Source of the DNA: Magnetococcales bacterium
Lineage (GTDB): Bacteria; Pseudomonadota; Magnetococcia; Magnetococcales; JADGCL01
Assembly (NCBI GenBank): GCA_015229005.1
Contig: JADGCL010000006.1
Span: 1 to 64,000 of the forward strand
DNA: 64,000 bases
Direction: 5' to 3'
Of this stretch, positions 27,794 to 37,501 are shown one piece after another; positions within the stretch are counted from its first letter, which is position 1; the number at the start of each line of letters is the position of its first letter. Below the pieces are notes generated by a model that worked only from the letters and a program-made list of their open reading frames with translations, was not told where the DNA came from and made no database searches. A program made the translations under genes and the position numbers.

Positions 27794-28930
27794 ATGAACG
27801 GTTCGCGGGGGCGCGGGTCCCACGGGTGGGGTTCGGCGCTGGTGTTGCTGTTGTCGGTGGTCATGCTACCCCGATTAGGGTTGGCGATTCCCGAGGTGGG
27901 AGAGGGTGTCGGGATCGCAGTTCCCTCGGGCGTTGCTGGTCCGGGGTCGCAGTCTGGTCCGGTGGAAGGTGAGGTCCTGGTTGGTCCGGGGTCGCAGTCT
28001 GGTCCGGTTGAGGCGGTGGCCCCGCTCCCTGGCCCGGAGACGGGCGAAGGCGCCCTGGTTCCGGGTGACGGCTCCGAGGGGGCCGGGTCCAATCAGGGTT
28101 GCCTGCGCTGTCATGGCATGCGGACCCTGTCCTACCAGGATCGGCTGACGGGAAAGCTGGTCAGCCTCTTTGTCGACGAAGCGGAACTGGTCAGGTCGAG
28201 TCACGGCGGTATGGCATGTGTGCGTTGCCACAGCCGGGGCTTCCGTCAGGTGCCGCACACGCGCACGGCGCTGGCGGAGACCTTGAGCTGTCTTGACTGC
28301 CACGAGAAGAATAATAGATTCAACCGCGACTGGTTTCAGATGATCGAGCGTCAGTTCACTCAGAGCGTTCATTATCAAGCGCATGCGGGAGAATTTAATT
28401 GCTTTTCCTGCCATGATCCGCACCGTTTCCTCTGGTCGGCGAAGAGCCGTTCGGTTCGTGAGGTCGTGGCCCAGGACAATGCCATGTGTCTCTCCTGCCA
28501 TGGACCGGACGGGCAGTTGAACCAGTGGAGCCGGAGGTCCTTTCGGACACTGGATGCTTCTCACCGGTGGCTGCCCAAGGCGGCGTTGCACTGGCGGAAT
28601 GTGCGTTGTGTCGAATGCCACACGCCGGGGGAGACGATCGGGGTTTCTCACATCATACTGGGGGCCCCCTCGGCGGAGCGAAAATGTGTGGCTTGCCATT
28701 CCCGGGATTCGCTTCTTCTGACAAAGCTCTACCAGCACCGTGTCTTTGAGGAGCGGCAACAGGCGGGTTTTTTCAACAGTGTGGTTTTGAATGATGCCTA
28801 CATCATCGGCATGACACGGAACCGCTTTCTGGATTGGATCGGTTTTCTGGCGGTGGGAGGGGCGGTTGCCGGGGTTTCGTTCCACGGCCTCGGTCGCTGG
28901 CTGGTGGCGAGGAGGAAACGTCATGTCTGA
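27794..28930 (+). CDS. Membrane-anchored heptaheme c-type cytochrome
   Basis: Seven CXXCH motifs (CLRCH, CVRCH, CLDCH, CFSCH, CLSCH, CVECH, CVACH); signal peptide; C-terminal TM. Confidence 0.88.
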   Translation: MNGSRGRGSHGWGSALVLLLSVVMLPRLGLAIPEVGEGVGIAVPSGVAGPGSQSGPVEGEVLVGPGSQSGPVEAVAPLPGPETGEGALVPGDGSEGAGSNQGCLRCHGMRTLSYQDRLTGKLVSLFVDEAELVRSSHGGMACVRCHSRGFRQVPHTRTALAETLSCLDCHEKNNRFNRDWFQMIERQFTQSVHYQAHAGEFNCFSCHDPHRFLWSAKSRSVREVVAQDNAMCLSCHGPDGQLNQWSRRSFRTLDASHRWLPKAALHWRNVRCVECHTPGETIGVSHIILGAPSAERKCVACHSRDSLLLTKLYQHRVFEERQQAGFFNSVVLNDAYIIGMTRNRFLDWIGFLAVGGAVAGVSFHGLGRWLVARRKRHV

Positions 28931-29555
28931 GAGGAGGGTGGAGCTTTACCCGCTGTGGTTGCGACTGTGGCACTGGCTGAATGCTTTGCTGTTTCTCCTG
29001 CTGCTTGGGAGTGGCTTGGCACTGCATTTTCCGGATGCGCTGGCGGGGATTCTCGGATTCAATGACGCCCGGGTGATTCACAACACCTGCGGGGTTGCCC
29101 TGAGCGGCCATTACCTGATCTTCGTGGTGGCGACGTTTCTGGGGGGTAACCGGCGCCACTATCTGCCCCGTTGGCGCGGGTTGCCGGGCAGGATTGGACG
29201 CCAGACGCGATTTTATGCCTTGGGCATCTTCCGGGGGGAGCCGCATCCCTTTCCGGCGACGGTGGCCTGCAAGTTCAATCCGCTGCAGCAGTTGACCTAT
29301 ATCGGGGTCATGTTCGGTTTGCTGCCGGCGGTGATCGTGACGGGTTTGCTGTTTCTCTTTCCCGAATACGCGCCTGAGCGGATCGGGGGGATGGGCGGGC
29401 TTTGGCCTGTGGCCGTCGCCCACTACCTGGTCGGTTTGGCCTTGACGATATTCCTGGTCGGACATCTCTATCTTGCCACTGCCGGTGAAACCCTGCTGGG
29501 CGAGGTCCGGAAGATGATCCGGGGATCTACCCTTTCCGAGGAGTCACGGTCATGA
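28923..29555 (+). CDS. Cytochrome b561-type membrane subunit
   Basis: WLRLWHWLNALLFLLLLGSGLALHF, HNTCGVALSGHYLIF, VAHYLVGLALTIFLVGHLYLAT: several TM helices with His residues. Confidence 0.85.
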   Translation: MSERRVELYPLWLRLWHWLNALLFLLLLGSGLALHFPDALAGILGFNDARVIHNTCGVALSGHYLIFVVATFLGGNRRHYLPRWRGLPGRIGRQTRFYALGIFRGEPHPFPATVACKFNPLQQLTYIGVMFGLLPAVIVTGLLFLFPEYAPERIGGMGGLWPVAVAHYLVGLALTIFLVGHLYLATAGETLLGEVRKMIRGSTLSEESRS

Positions 29556-31711
29556 GTACCACAGAGTCCCCTGGAGTCCGGAGAAGGCGTCGGTTGGTCG
29601 GGGCCGGTATTTTCGTACTGTTGGCTGTGGTGTTTTGGCGCTGGGGCTATCCGTGGATGTTCGAGCGTTACACCGGGGTGGTCAACGCTCCCTTGACCTA
29701 TGCCTCGTCGCAACGGGTTACCGATGCCGAGTTCGACGCCCTCGCCGATGAATTGACGCAGAACTGGCGTCTCGAACAGGCCCTGTTGGTGGCCGGGGGG
29801 GAGAAGGACGAATTTGCCCGGCGGGTCAAGGTCAACATGTTGATGAAGACGCGGTCGTTCAAGGCCAAGGCCCCTTTTCCTCACATCGACTATTTCCGCA
29901 AGGCCGGGATTCGGGTCTATGAAGGTCCCCGGACCTGTCTGACCTGCCACGAGACGATTTCGGTGCGTGACGCCCACGGGGAGTCCCACCGGGTGGGGAC
30001 ATTGGAGGATGTGGTCGATTCGGTCCACTTCAAGTTCCAGCGGAGTGCGCCGGGCTTTTCCACCTACGGCTACGATGGTCGGGAGGTGAACGCCGAGGGC
30101 AGCAGGCCGATTCCGGTGGGCAAGATCGACCGGGCCTGCGGGGTCCCTGGCTCTTTCTCCTGGACGGGCTGGGCCGAGTTGGTCGACGCCAAGCCGGCCA
30201 GGGGCGCCGGGGAGGTCGAGGTCAGGAGCGAGGGGTGTGGCCAGTGTCACATCGGCGGGGGCTACCATCCCGCGACGGAGAAGATGATGCCGATTGGGGA
30301 TGTGCCGGCGGAGATCAAGGAGGGGATCGACTGTTTGATTTGCCATGCGACGGCCTACGACATGAACCAGCGGACGGTCATCGAGGATGGCAACGGGCGT
30401 CGGTGGAATCAGGATCGGAGCCTGAAGAGTGCGTTGACGGTGGGCAACCCGGGCTATGCCAACTGCATGTTGTGTCACCAGCACAATATGGGTGGGGATC
30501 AGGAGAAGGATCTGCCGGCGAATGCGGCGCCGCGCAATCTGGGCTACGAGAACAAGCGGTTGTTGCACCCGGGTGCCAAACGGGCCAATTCCATCACTGC
30601 GGAAAACGATGTCCATGTGGCGGCGGGGATGACCTGCACCGACTGCCACACCCCCCAGGGTCACAAGATTCCGCGGGGGACCAAGGGGGTCGACCTGGTG
30701 GCCAACGATCTTCCGGGGCAGGAGGTGACGTGCGAGGGGTGTCACACGGCGGCTCCGCATGTGAAGTCGGCGGATCGGGCGATCCTCAACGGTCACGGCG
30801 ACCGTCTGGCCTGCGAGACGTGCCATATTCACCGGTTGCGGGATGACAATGTGGTCTTGCGTGACTGGATCCATCCGGTGTGGAATGAGGAGGAGGGGGT
30901 CTACGTCTTCGTCGATGTTTTGCAGACCGGGGAGCCCGGGCAGGGGTTCAAGTATCTCTGGTTCAATGGCAACGGGACGTTTTTGGCCAATGCCCTCGGT
31001 GACAATCCGATGGGTGGGGAGGGCTACAACCCGTTGATGTCGCAGATGGTGGTCATCGACCATCCGGAGGCGGTGGCGAAGGTGCGGGCGGCGGCCTTGA
31101 AGCTCAAGGAGTCCTACCCGGATCTGGATGTCGACCGCTATGTGCGGGAGGCAACCACGCCGTTGTCGCAGCTTTCTCCCGAGAGGCTGGCCGAGAGGGA
31201 GCGGATGATTCGGGAGAATCTCCGGTCGGTGATGCGGCAGGGGAAGAGCAAGATCACTCCGTTCAAGATCTTCAATGCCATCATGTACGAGGACATGTCG
31301 AATCAGGGGCCGTTCGGGGCGATGATCCTGCCCTTCGACTATCCGACCTACTACGAGACGGGCGATTCCCTGGGGGCGATGCGGAAGGCCCTGGAGCATC
31401 CGATCGTGAAGCGGATGTACCAGCTTCCCTTCAAGGGATACATGATGGACGAGTTCATGAGCTACTTCGGCGTGGCCGGCTGGTCGGGGATCTATCCCCT
31501 GACCGACGGCGGCGAGTTGCGCAACGTGGAGGCGCACTGGATGCGGCAGATGGGGACGCTTATGATCAATCATGGCATCCAGCGGCAAGGCAGGGGGTGT
31601 CGGGATTGTCACGCGCCGAACGGGATCATCGATTTCGCGGGGTTGGGATACCCGGAGGAGAGGATCCGGGACCTGGTCAATCCCCCGGAGCTGGTGACCA
31701 TGGGGCGTTGA
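29552..31711 (+). CDS. Octaheme c-type cytochrome (octaheme tetrathionate reductase-like)
   Basis: Eight CXXCH (CLTCH, CGQCH, CLICH, CMLCH, CTDCH, CEGCH, CETCH, CRDCH); GCGQCHIGGGYHP..IDCLICHATAYDM..ANCMLCHQHNMGGDQ..DVHVAAGMTCTDCH arrangement; N-terminal TM; ATGA overlap with cyt b gene. Confidence 0.82.
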   Translation: MSTTESPGVRRRRRLVGAGIFVLLAVVFWRWGYPWMFERYTGVVNAPLTYASSQRVTDAEFDALADELTQNWRLEQALLVAGGEKDEFARRVKVNMLMKTRSFKAKAPFPHIDYFRKAGIRVYEGPRTCLTCHETISVRDAHGESHRVGTLEDVVDSVHFKFQRSAPGFSTYGYDGREVNAEGSRPIPVGKIDRACGVPGSFSWTGWAELVDAKPARGAGEVEVRSEGCGQCHIGGGYHPATEKMMPIGDVPAEIKEGIDCLICHATAYDMNQRTVIEDGNGRRWNQDRSLKSALTVGNPGYANCMLCHQHNMGGDQEKDLPANAAPRNLGYENKRLLHPGAKRANSITAENDVHVAAGMTCTDCHTPQGHKIPRGTKGVDLVANDLPGQEVTCEGCHTAAPHVKSADRAILNGHGDRLACETCHIHRLRDDNVVLRDWIHPVWNEEEGVYVFVDVLQTGEPGQGFKYLWFNGNGTFLANALGDNPMGGEGYNPLMSQMVVIDHPEAVAKVRAAALKLKESYPDLDVDRYVREATTPLSQLSPERLAERERMIRENLRSVMRQGKSKITPFKIFNAIMYEDMSNQGPFGAMILPFDYPTYYETGDSLGAMRKALEHPIVKRMYQLPFKGYMMDEFMSYFGVAGWSGIYPLTDGGELRNVEAHWMRQMGTLMINHGIQRQGRGCRDCHAPNGIIDFAGLGYPEERIRDLVNPPELVTMGR

Positions 31712-31841
31712 CGGCAATGGTGATGGCAGGGGCTGTCGCGGTTGGCGACGGCTCCTGCCGGCTTGGAGGGGGCGTGTTGGCGGCGGCGGGGTGGGTGTCG
31801 TCTGTCGTCCGGTTGGTGCCAACCTGGGAGGAGGGTGATTG

Positions 31842-32285
31842 ATGGCGCAAAGGCCTTTCCAGAGGAGGGGGGTTCCCCGACCGGGGAAGAATCGACCGGA
31901 GGTGTTGGCGACGATCGCCTCAGGGGCGGAACGGGCCGCGAACGAGAGGCAGGCTGGTTACCGCGAGCAGTCGCTGCGGATCCACCCTCTGGTCTGCGCT
32001 CGTTGCGGGCGGTCGTTTTCCCGCGATTCTTTGACCGAGCTTACGGTTCACCACAGGGACCACAACCACGAGAACAATCCCCCGGATGGCAGCAACTGGG
32101 AAAACCTCTGCGTTTACTGTCACGATGATGAACACCGTCGCTACGAGGAGCATGTGGCTCGGGGGGGGCCGTCCGGGGGAGTGGGCAAGGAGGTGGTGGA
32201 GGCCGCAACCCACTCTCCTTTCGCCAATCTGAGGGCGATGTTGGAGTCCGGTGGCGGGGAGGGGCGTGGCGGCAAGAGCGGTTGA
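31842..32285 (+). CDS. yajD: YajD-family HNH nuclease
   Basis: CARCGRSF..LTVHHRDHNHENNPPDGSNWENLCVYCHDDEH. Confidence 0.85.
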   Translation: MAQRPFQRRGVPRPGKNRPEVLATIASGAERAANERQAGYREQSLRIHPLVCARCGRSFSRDSLTELTVHHRDHNHENNPPDGSNWENLCVYCHDDEHRRYEEHVARGGPSGGVGKEVVEAATHSPFANLRAMLESGGGEGRGGKSG

Positions 32286-32492
32286 AGTCCACTAGTCGCG
32301 GTTCCCTCCGGAATCTTTTCATCGGTCGGACGGGTGAAGGGGAGAAGCGCGAATTGTGGCGCGGGAAAAAAAAAGGGTGTATAGTGCCGCCCCAGATCCT
32401 TTCGTGTGGATTGGCGGCACCTCTCTACTGCTAGGATACATGCGAGTGTTGGCAGACGTTCCTTAGCGAAAAAAAAGAAGGAGTTCACGAAA

Positions 32493-33053
32493 ATGTTCAA
32501 CTCAAGGCTCTCTCAGTCGGTTCTTGCGGGTGCGGTGTTGGTTGGTGCCTCGGTGACCGCTCCGGTCCCGGCCCAGGCTGATGCGGCGGGTTTGGCTCTG
32601 GCTCTTGGCGGTACGGCGTTGCTGGGGCTCTTTGCCCATGCCGCGCAACCGGCGACTCCCGCTCAGGCGAGTGCCGCTCCGGTCGCCGCGAGCTATGCCC
32701 CGGCGGTCTCCAGCGGTGTGGCGGTGACCCCGGCTGCGGCGGTCGTCACCACGGGCTTCGCCTACGATCTTTGGCCTGCCTACTCCTACGCTGCCTTTGG
32801 CTACGGCTACCCCTACCATTACCCGTTCGCGGCCTATCCCTACTATCCGGCCGTGGCCTATGCCGCGCCGGCGGTGACCTACGCCTCCGTCGCCTATGCG
32901 GCGCCGGTGGTGGCTCCCTATTTTTCGTACAGCTACGCCTATGCCTATCCGGCGGTCTACCCCATGGCCTATTCGTTTGCGGCGCCGGCGGTGGTCTCGG
33001 CTCCTGTGGTTGGCCCCGTGGTTGGTGGAGTCGTCCGGAGTGGCCCCATGTGA
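32493..33053 (+). CDS. Exported Tyr/Ala/Pro-rich low-complexity protein
   Basis: Signal peptide MFNSRLSQSVLAGAVLVGASVTAPVPAQA; strong AGAAGGAG RBS; YAAFGYGYPYHYPFAAYPYYPAVAYAAPAVTYASVAYAAPVVAPYFSYSYAYAYP. Confidence 0.7.
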   Translation: MFNSRLSQSVLAGAVLVGASVTAPVPAQADAAGLALALGGTALLGLFAHAAQPATPAQASAAPVAASYAPAVSSGVAVTPAAAVVTTGFAYDLWPAYSYAAFGYGYPYHYPFAAYPYYPAVAYAAPAVTYASVAYAAPVVAPYFSYSYAYAYPAVYPMAYSFAAPAVVSAPVVGPVVGGVVRSGPM

Positions 33054-33184
33054 TCGAGCGCGGTCCGGTTCGGCTCCCGGTGGGGCCCGTCCCATGGGCG
33101 GCTCTCACCGGGGCCGGCACTGCAAGGAGCCCGGAGCCAGAGATGGTTTCGGGCTTTTTGCTGTGTGGTGATCCGGTGTTCCGG

Positions 33185-33676
33185 CTACTCCGATCGATGC
33201 CTTTCGAGAGTTGCGGGTGGGCAGGGGAGGCAAGGGGTTGGCGGCTCCGGCAGGTCGCCTTGCGGTTGTGCCAGGGGAGGCGAGACCGGGGTGACCGGGC
33301 GTTGGATCCTGAGTTTGACCAGCCCCTCGTCAAGGACCTCGGTCGTGGCCAGGAGCCCCCTCTCCTGGAGTCTGGGGTAGAGCAGTTGGGGTATGCGACT
33401 GTGGAGGACGGTGATCTCCCCGCCGGGGGCCAGTCGGGTGACGGCTTCCAGGATTCGCACCAGGGGCTCGGGTGGGGGAAGCTGCCGGACGTCAAGATCG
33501 ACCGGGGAGTGGTCGGTGGAGTCGTCCGGGGTGGCAATGTTCTGGGCGGATGAGACATTTTCGGATGGTTTCACGGGCTTTTTCCCCTCGGGAGGAAGTG
33601 GTGTTACAGGTGTGTTTGCTGTGATAATCCGGGGCCGGTGGTTGGTTATCGTTCCTGGAGAGACGGGCAAGGACAC
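33185..33676 (-). CDS. DUF2249-domain protein
   Basis: VDLDVRQLPPPEPLVRILEAVTRLAPGGEITVLHSRIPQLLYPRLQERGLLATTEVLDEGLVKLRI. Confidence 0.75.
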   Translation of the reverse strand: MSLPVSPGTITNHRPRIITANTPVTPLPPEGKKPVKPSENVSSAQNIATPDDSTDHSPVDLDVRQLPPPEPLVRILEAVTRLAPGGEITVLHSRIPQLLYPRLQERGLLATTEVLDEGLVKLRIQRPVTPVSPPLAQPQGDLPEPPTPCLPCPPATLERHRSE

Positions 33677-33683
33677 TGTATTA

Positions 33684-33778
33684 ATGTTCCATGGGCTTCG
33701 CCTTCGAATCCCCGCCGAGGGAGCGGGTGGCGCTTCCCCCTCGGGTTCCTCAAGTCATACACTCCATCGGTCGTGTTT
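33684..33778 (-). repeat. Repeat family B, diverged copy B4 (inverted)
   Basis: Reverse complement GGAACCCGAGGGGGAAGCGCCACCCGCTCCCTCGGCGGGGATTCGAAGGCGAAGCCC. Confidence 0.7.
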
Positions 33779-33976
33779 GCGGCTGATTTTCGCTTGATGT
33801 CGGCCTGTTCGGCCAAGAATTCTGGTTCTTCACTCTGGTGAACGCTTACGGAGGGTGTTGCCCCGGGTTTTCGGTCAAGGAATCGATCTTCGGGATTGTG
33901 GCAGACGGGCCGGAGTGAGGGCAATTCCTTTTGATGAAGAGCGCAAGCGTTCGTCGAGAGAGAGGGAGGTGAGAGG

Positions 33977-34636
33977 ATGGAAGCAAGACCCCCACTCTTT
34001 CCCCTGTTTCTGGATCTTCGGGATAAATCCTGTCTGGTTGTGGGAGGGGCAGGCGAGGCCCCCCAGAAGGTGGCGGCTCTGCTGATGGCCGGGGCCCGGG
34101 TGACCATCGTAGCCCGGGAACTGGACGACGGGTTGTTTTCCCTGGTGCGGGAGGAAAAGGTGGAGTGGCGTCGGGAAGATTGGAGCCCCGATCACCTCCA
34201 GGGGGTCTGGCTGGTAGTCAGTGCCTCGACTGATCCCGAATTGAATCGTCGGTTGGATGAGGAGACGCGGAGGCGTCGTCTGCCGTTGAATGTCGTCGAC
34301 GCCCCCCAGTACGGTTGGGCCGTGTGGCCTGCCCTCGTGGATCGGGACCCCGTCAGGGTGGCCATCAGTTCCGGGGGGAGCAGTCCGGCGCTGGCGGCGT
34401 ACCTGCGCCGGCGGGTGGAGGCGACGATCCCCGAGGGGATCGGAGGGTTGGCGCGGTGGCTTGCGGCCAAGCGTCCCGGGGTGGCCGGGCAACTGGCCGG
34501 ACTGAAGGAGCGGGGGCGATTTTGGCGGCGTCTGTTTGACGAGGGGCTGGCGGAACGCTATCTTGCGGGCGGCGGGGAAGGGGCCGAGAAGGCGCTTGAT
34601 GAGGCTGTGTACCGACTCCGGGAAGGGCGGGAGTGA
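33977..34636 (+). CDS. Precorrin-2 dehydrogenase / sirohydrochlorin ferrochelatase (siroheme synthase N-terminal type)
   Basis: FPLFLDLRDKSCLVVGGAGEAPQKVAALLMAGARVTIVA; NVVDAPQYGWAVWPALVDRDPVRVAISSGGSSPALAAYLRRR. Confidence 0.9.
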   Translation: MEARPPLFPLFLDLRDKSCLVVGGAGEAPQKVAALLMAGARVTIVARELDDGLFSLVREEKVEWRREDWSPDHLQGVWLVVSASTDPELNRRLDEETRRRRLPLNVVDAPQYGWAVWPALVDRDPVRVAISSGGSSPALAAYLRRRVEATIPEGIGGLARWLAAKRPGVAGQLAGLKERGRFWRRLFDEGLAERYLAGGGEGAEKALDEAVYRLREGRE

Positions 34637-34761
34637 AATCCGCGGATCGGTCGGCGGAGGGTTTACGCTGGGGCTCGTTCCGGGGTGTTTTCTGAAAGGG
34701 CTGGTTCGTTCGAGACTCTGTTCGGGAATAATCGACTTTTACCATGGGAGGAGAATCAGGA

Positions 34762-35739
34762 ATGGCTAACCCGATCCGTGTTGCCGTGACCGGCGCTGCC
34801 GGTAACATCTCTTACAGCATCCTGTTCCGGTTGGCGTCCGGGGCGATTTTTGGACCGGATCGCCCGGTCCATCTGAAGCTCCTGGAGATTCCGCCGGCGA
34901 TGAAGGCGCTGAACGGGGTGGTGATGGAGCTTAACGACTGTGCCTTCCCGACGTTGGCGGGGATCGATATCACCGACAAGGCGGAGACTGCGTTCGATGG
35001 GGTCAACTGGGCCATCCTGGTGGGGTCGAAACCCCGCGGACCGGGCATGGAGCGCGGCGATCTGATTCGCGAGAATGGACCGATTTTCGTTGGTCAGGGC
35101 AAGGCCTTGAACAAGGCGGCCTCCGATGTGCGCTGCATTGTCGTGGGCAATCCTTGCAATACCAACTGCCTGATCGCGATGAAGAATTCGGATGTTGGCA
35201 ACGACCGTTTTTCGGCGATGATGCGCCTGGACCAGAACCGGGCCCAGAGTCTTTTGGCCGAGAAGTCCGGGCGGACGGTCAAGGAGGTCACCAACATGGT
35301 GATCTGGGGCAACCACTCGAATAATCAATATCCGGATTGCGAGAATGTTCGCATCGGTGGCAAGCCCGCGACGGAGGTGATCGGGGACAAGGAGTGGCTG
35401 CTGGGGGATTTCATCAAGACGGTGCAGAATCGGGGTGCCGATGTCATCAAGGCCCGCGGGGCGTCGAGCGCTGCTTCCGCTGCCAACGCGGCCCTGGATC
35501 ATCTCCTCTCCTTGGCCCGTCCTACTGCAGCCGGCGACTGGTTCTCGGCGGCGGTCTGTTCGGATGGGCAGTATGGTGTCGACAAGGAACTGATTTTCGG
35601 CTACCCCCTGACCAGCCCCGGTGACGGGACCTGGAAAGTTGTCGAGGGGCTGCCGATGTCAGACTGGGCCAAGGGCAAGTTCGAGAAGGTCCTGAACGAG
35701 TTGCGTGAGGAGCGTGAGTTCGTCAAGGGGCTGTTGTAA
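34762..35739 (+). CDS. mdh: Malate dehydrogenase
   Basis: [68 protein letters not shown]. Confidence 0.95.
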   Translation: MANPIRVAVTGAAGNISYSILFRLASGAIFGPDRPVHLKLLEIPPAMKALNGVVMELNDCAFPTLAGIDITDKAETAFDGVNWAILVGSKPRGPGMERGDLIRENGPIFVGQGKALNKAASDVRCIVVGNPCNTNCLIAMKNSDVGNDRFSAMMRLDQNRAQSLLAEKSGRTVKEVTNMVIWGNHSNNQYPDCENVRIGGKPATEVIGDKEWLLGDFIKTVQNRGADVIKARGASSAASAANAALDHLLSLARPTAAGDWFSAAVCSDGQYGVDKELIFGYPLTSPGDGTWKVVEGLPMSDWAKGKFEKVLNELREEREFVKGLL

Positions 35740-35881
35740 TCCTCTGTCGGAGAAGTTGGGGTATGCAGGAGAGGGTGTCTGGCGGTCGGCACTCTTCTTC
35801 CTGCTGCCCTTTCTTCCCGGGTTGCCGAGGAAGTATGTTCGTGAGGGGTTTCGTTTCGGGAGGGTAATACCGGGTATTGTC

Positions 35882-35965
35882 TTCCGTTCCAAATCCAGCC
35901 GGTTGCGCCAATCTGCCGGATTTGGTCGATCGTCCGTGGCTGGCTGATCGGTCGTTTATCGACGT
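35882..35965 (-). repeat. Repeat family A, diverged copy A6 (inverted) in the apgM leader
   Basis: Reverse complement CGTCGATAAACGACCGATCAGCCAGCCACGGACGATCGACCAAATCCGGCAGATTGGCGCAACCGGCTGGATTTGGAACGG aligns along A1. Confidence 0.6.
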
Positions 35966-36002
35966 GCAGCTCAATGGGGGGGGGGAGGCGTTGGGAGGGG
36001 TG

Positions 36003-37208
36003 ATGGTGGATGCCATGAAGTATGTGATTTTTCTGGGCGATGGCATGAGCGATGAGCCCCTGCCCGAGCTGGATGGCAGAACCCCCTTGATGGTTGCCGA
36101 TACTCCCAATCTCGATCGGATGGTTCGAGAGGGGGTTGGGGGCTGGTCGAAGAATACCCCCGACGGTTTCGAACCGGGGTCGGATGTGGCGAATCTGGGG
36201 GTTCTGGGTTACGACGTGCGCAAGGGTTATACCGGTCGCAGTCCCCTGGAGGCGGCGGCCATGGGGGTGGAATTGGCCGAGGACGACGTGGCGTTCCGAT
36301 GCAATCTGGTGACCCTGGCGGATGGCTACTCGGTGATGGGAAATTTTTCTTCGGGTCACATTCCTTCATCCGAGTCCCATCCACTCATCGAGGAGCTGAA
36401 TCGGCAGTTGGGTGACTCCCGGTTTCAGTTTTATCCGGGGGTGAGTTACCGTCACCTATTGGTCTGGAAGTCCGGGCGAACGGGGGTTCGCTGTACCCCT
36501 CCGCATGACATCTCCGAGCGTCCTGTTGCCGATCATCTGCCGGCTGGTGAGGATTCTGCTCCGGTCATGGCGCTGATGCGGGCTTCGCATGCGGTGCTGG
36601 CGGAGCATCCGGTCAACCGCCGCCGCCGGGCTGACGGGCTGCCCGAGGCCAACGCCATTTGGCTTTGGGGGCACGGTCGTCGCCCGGTCCTGCCGCCGTT
36701 TCGGCGCCTCTATGGCAAAACGGGAGGGATGATCTCCGCAGTCGATCTCATGCGGGGGATCGCCAATCACATCGGTTTCGAGTATCTCCCGGTCCCGGGG
36801 GCCACGGGGTGGATCGATACCGATTATGCGGGAAAGGCTTCGGCGTGTCTGGCGGGTCTGGAGCGTCAGGACCTGGTCTTCGTGCATGTCGAGTCCCCAG
36901 ACGAGTCCGGCCACGCCGGGCGCCTTGACTACAAGATTCAGGCGATTACGGATTTCGATCGCAAGGTTGTCGGTCCGGTATTGGATGGACTTGCCCGCCG
37001 AGGTGGACCTTTTCGGGCCTTGGCGTTGCCGGATCATCCCACCCCGGTTGCCAAACGGACCCACACACCCGACAGGGTTCCCTTTGCTCTATATGGGGCG
37101 GGGATCAAGCCCGATGTCAACGTGAGTTATGACGAGAGATTGCTGGAGCGGGGCAGTCTGGGTTTCGATCCTGGATGCGAAATGATGGCGGCGTTGCTGG
37201 CCTCCTGA
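36003..37208 (+). CDS. apgM: 2,3-bisphosphoglycerate-independent phosphoglycerate mutase, archaeal type
   Basis: MKYVIFLGDGMSDEPLPELDGRTPLMVADTPNLDRM; GSDVANLGVLGYD; VHVESPDESGHAG; LPDHPTPVAKRTHT. Confidence 0.92.
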   Translation: MVDAMKYVIFLGDGMSDEPLPELDGRTPLMVADTPNLDRMVREGVGGWSKNTPDGFEPGSDVANLGVLGYDVRKGYTGRSPLEAAAMGVELAEDDVAFRCNLVTLADGYSVMGNFSSGHIPSSESHPLIEELNRQLGDSRFQFYPGVSYRHLLVWKSGRTGVRCTPPHDISERPVADHLPAGEDSAPVMALMRASHAVLAEHPVNRRRRADGLPEANAIWLWGHGRRPVLPPFRRLYGKTGGMISAVDLMRGIANHIGFEYLPVPGATGWIDTDYAGKASACLAGLERQDLVFVHVESPDESGHAGRLDYKIQAITDFDRKVVGPVLDGLARRGGPFRALALPDHPTPVAKRTHTPDRVPFALYGAGIKPDVNVSYDERLLERGSLGFDPGCEMMAALLAS

Positions 37209-37501
37209 TGTAGATTCCTTCCCTCGGCGGGCGACAGGGCAAGACCGAGAGTTCGGGCTGCCCGGGGAGTTCCAATTGAGCCTCGGTCCGGATCGGGGAG
37301 GGCGCGAACCCAGCCTCCCCCCGGGGGCCACCTCCGGGCGGTCGCCGCGCCCCCCCTCTTGTCCTCTGTATTGGGCGCTCCCCTCACACCGATCTCGGGT
37401 ACGCTTACCTCAACTCGAGGAAACAGGGCAGGTGCGCGACCAGGACGACCGCCCCCCCCCCGAAGGGACCGGAAAGTGGTGGGATCCCCCTCGGGGGGGT
37501 G

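Noticed and set aside
29468-31822. 784-aa minus-strand ORF
   Set aside because: Antisense of the octaheme cytochrome gene; no recognisable motif and biased composition.
32354-32385. Possible -35 TTGTGG / -10 TATAGT upstream of the PYA-rich gene
   Set aside because: Spacer is 20 bp, too long for a confident sigma-70 promoter.
32746-33558. 270-aa minus and 260-aa plus ORFs over the PYA-rich gene and DUF2249 region
   Set aside because: Compete with the signal-peptide PYA ORF and the DUF2249 ORF, which have better evidence.
37450-37460. Poly-C run (about 10 C) near rpmB
   Set aside because: Downstream of both apgM and rpmB coding regions with no clear regulatory target; likely background homopolymer in high-GC DNA.
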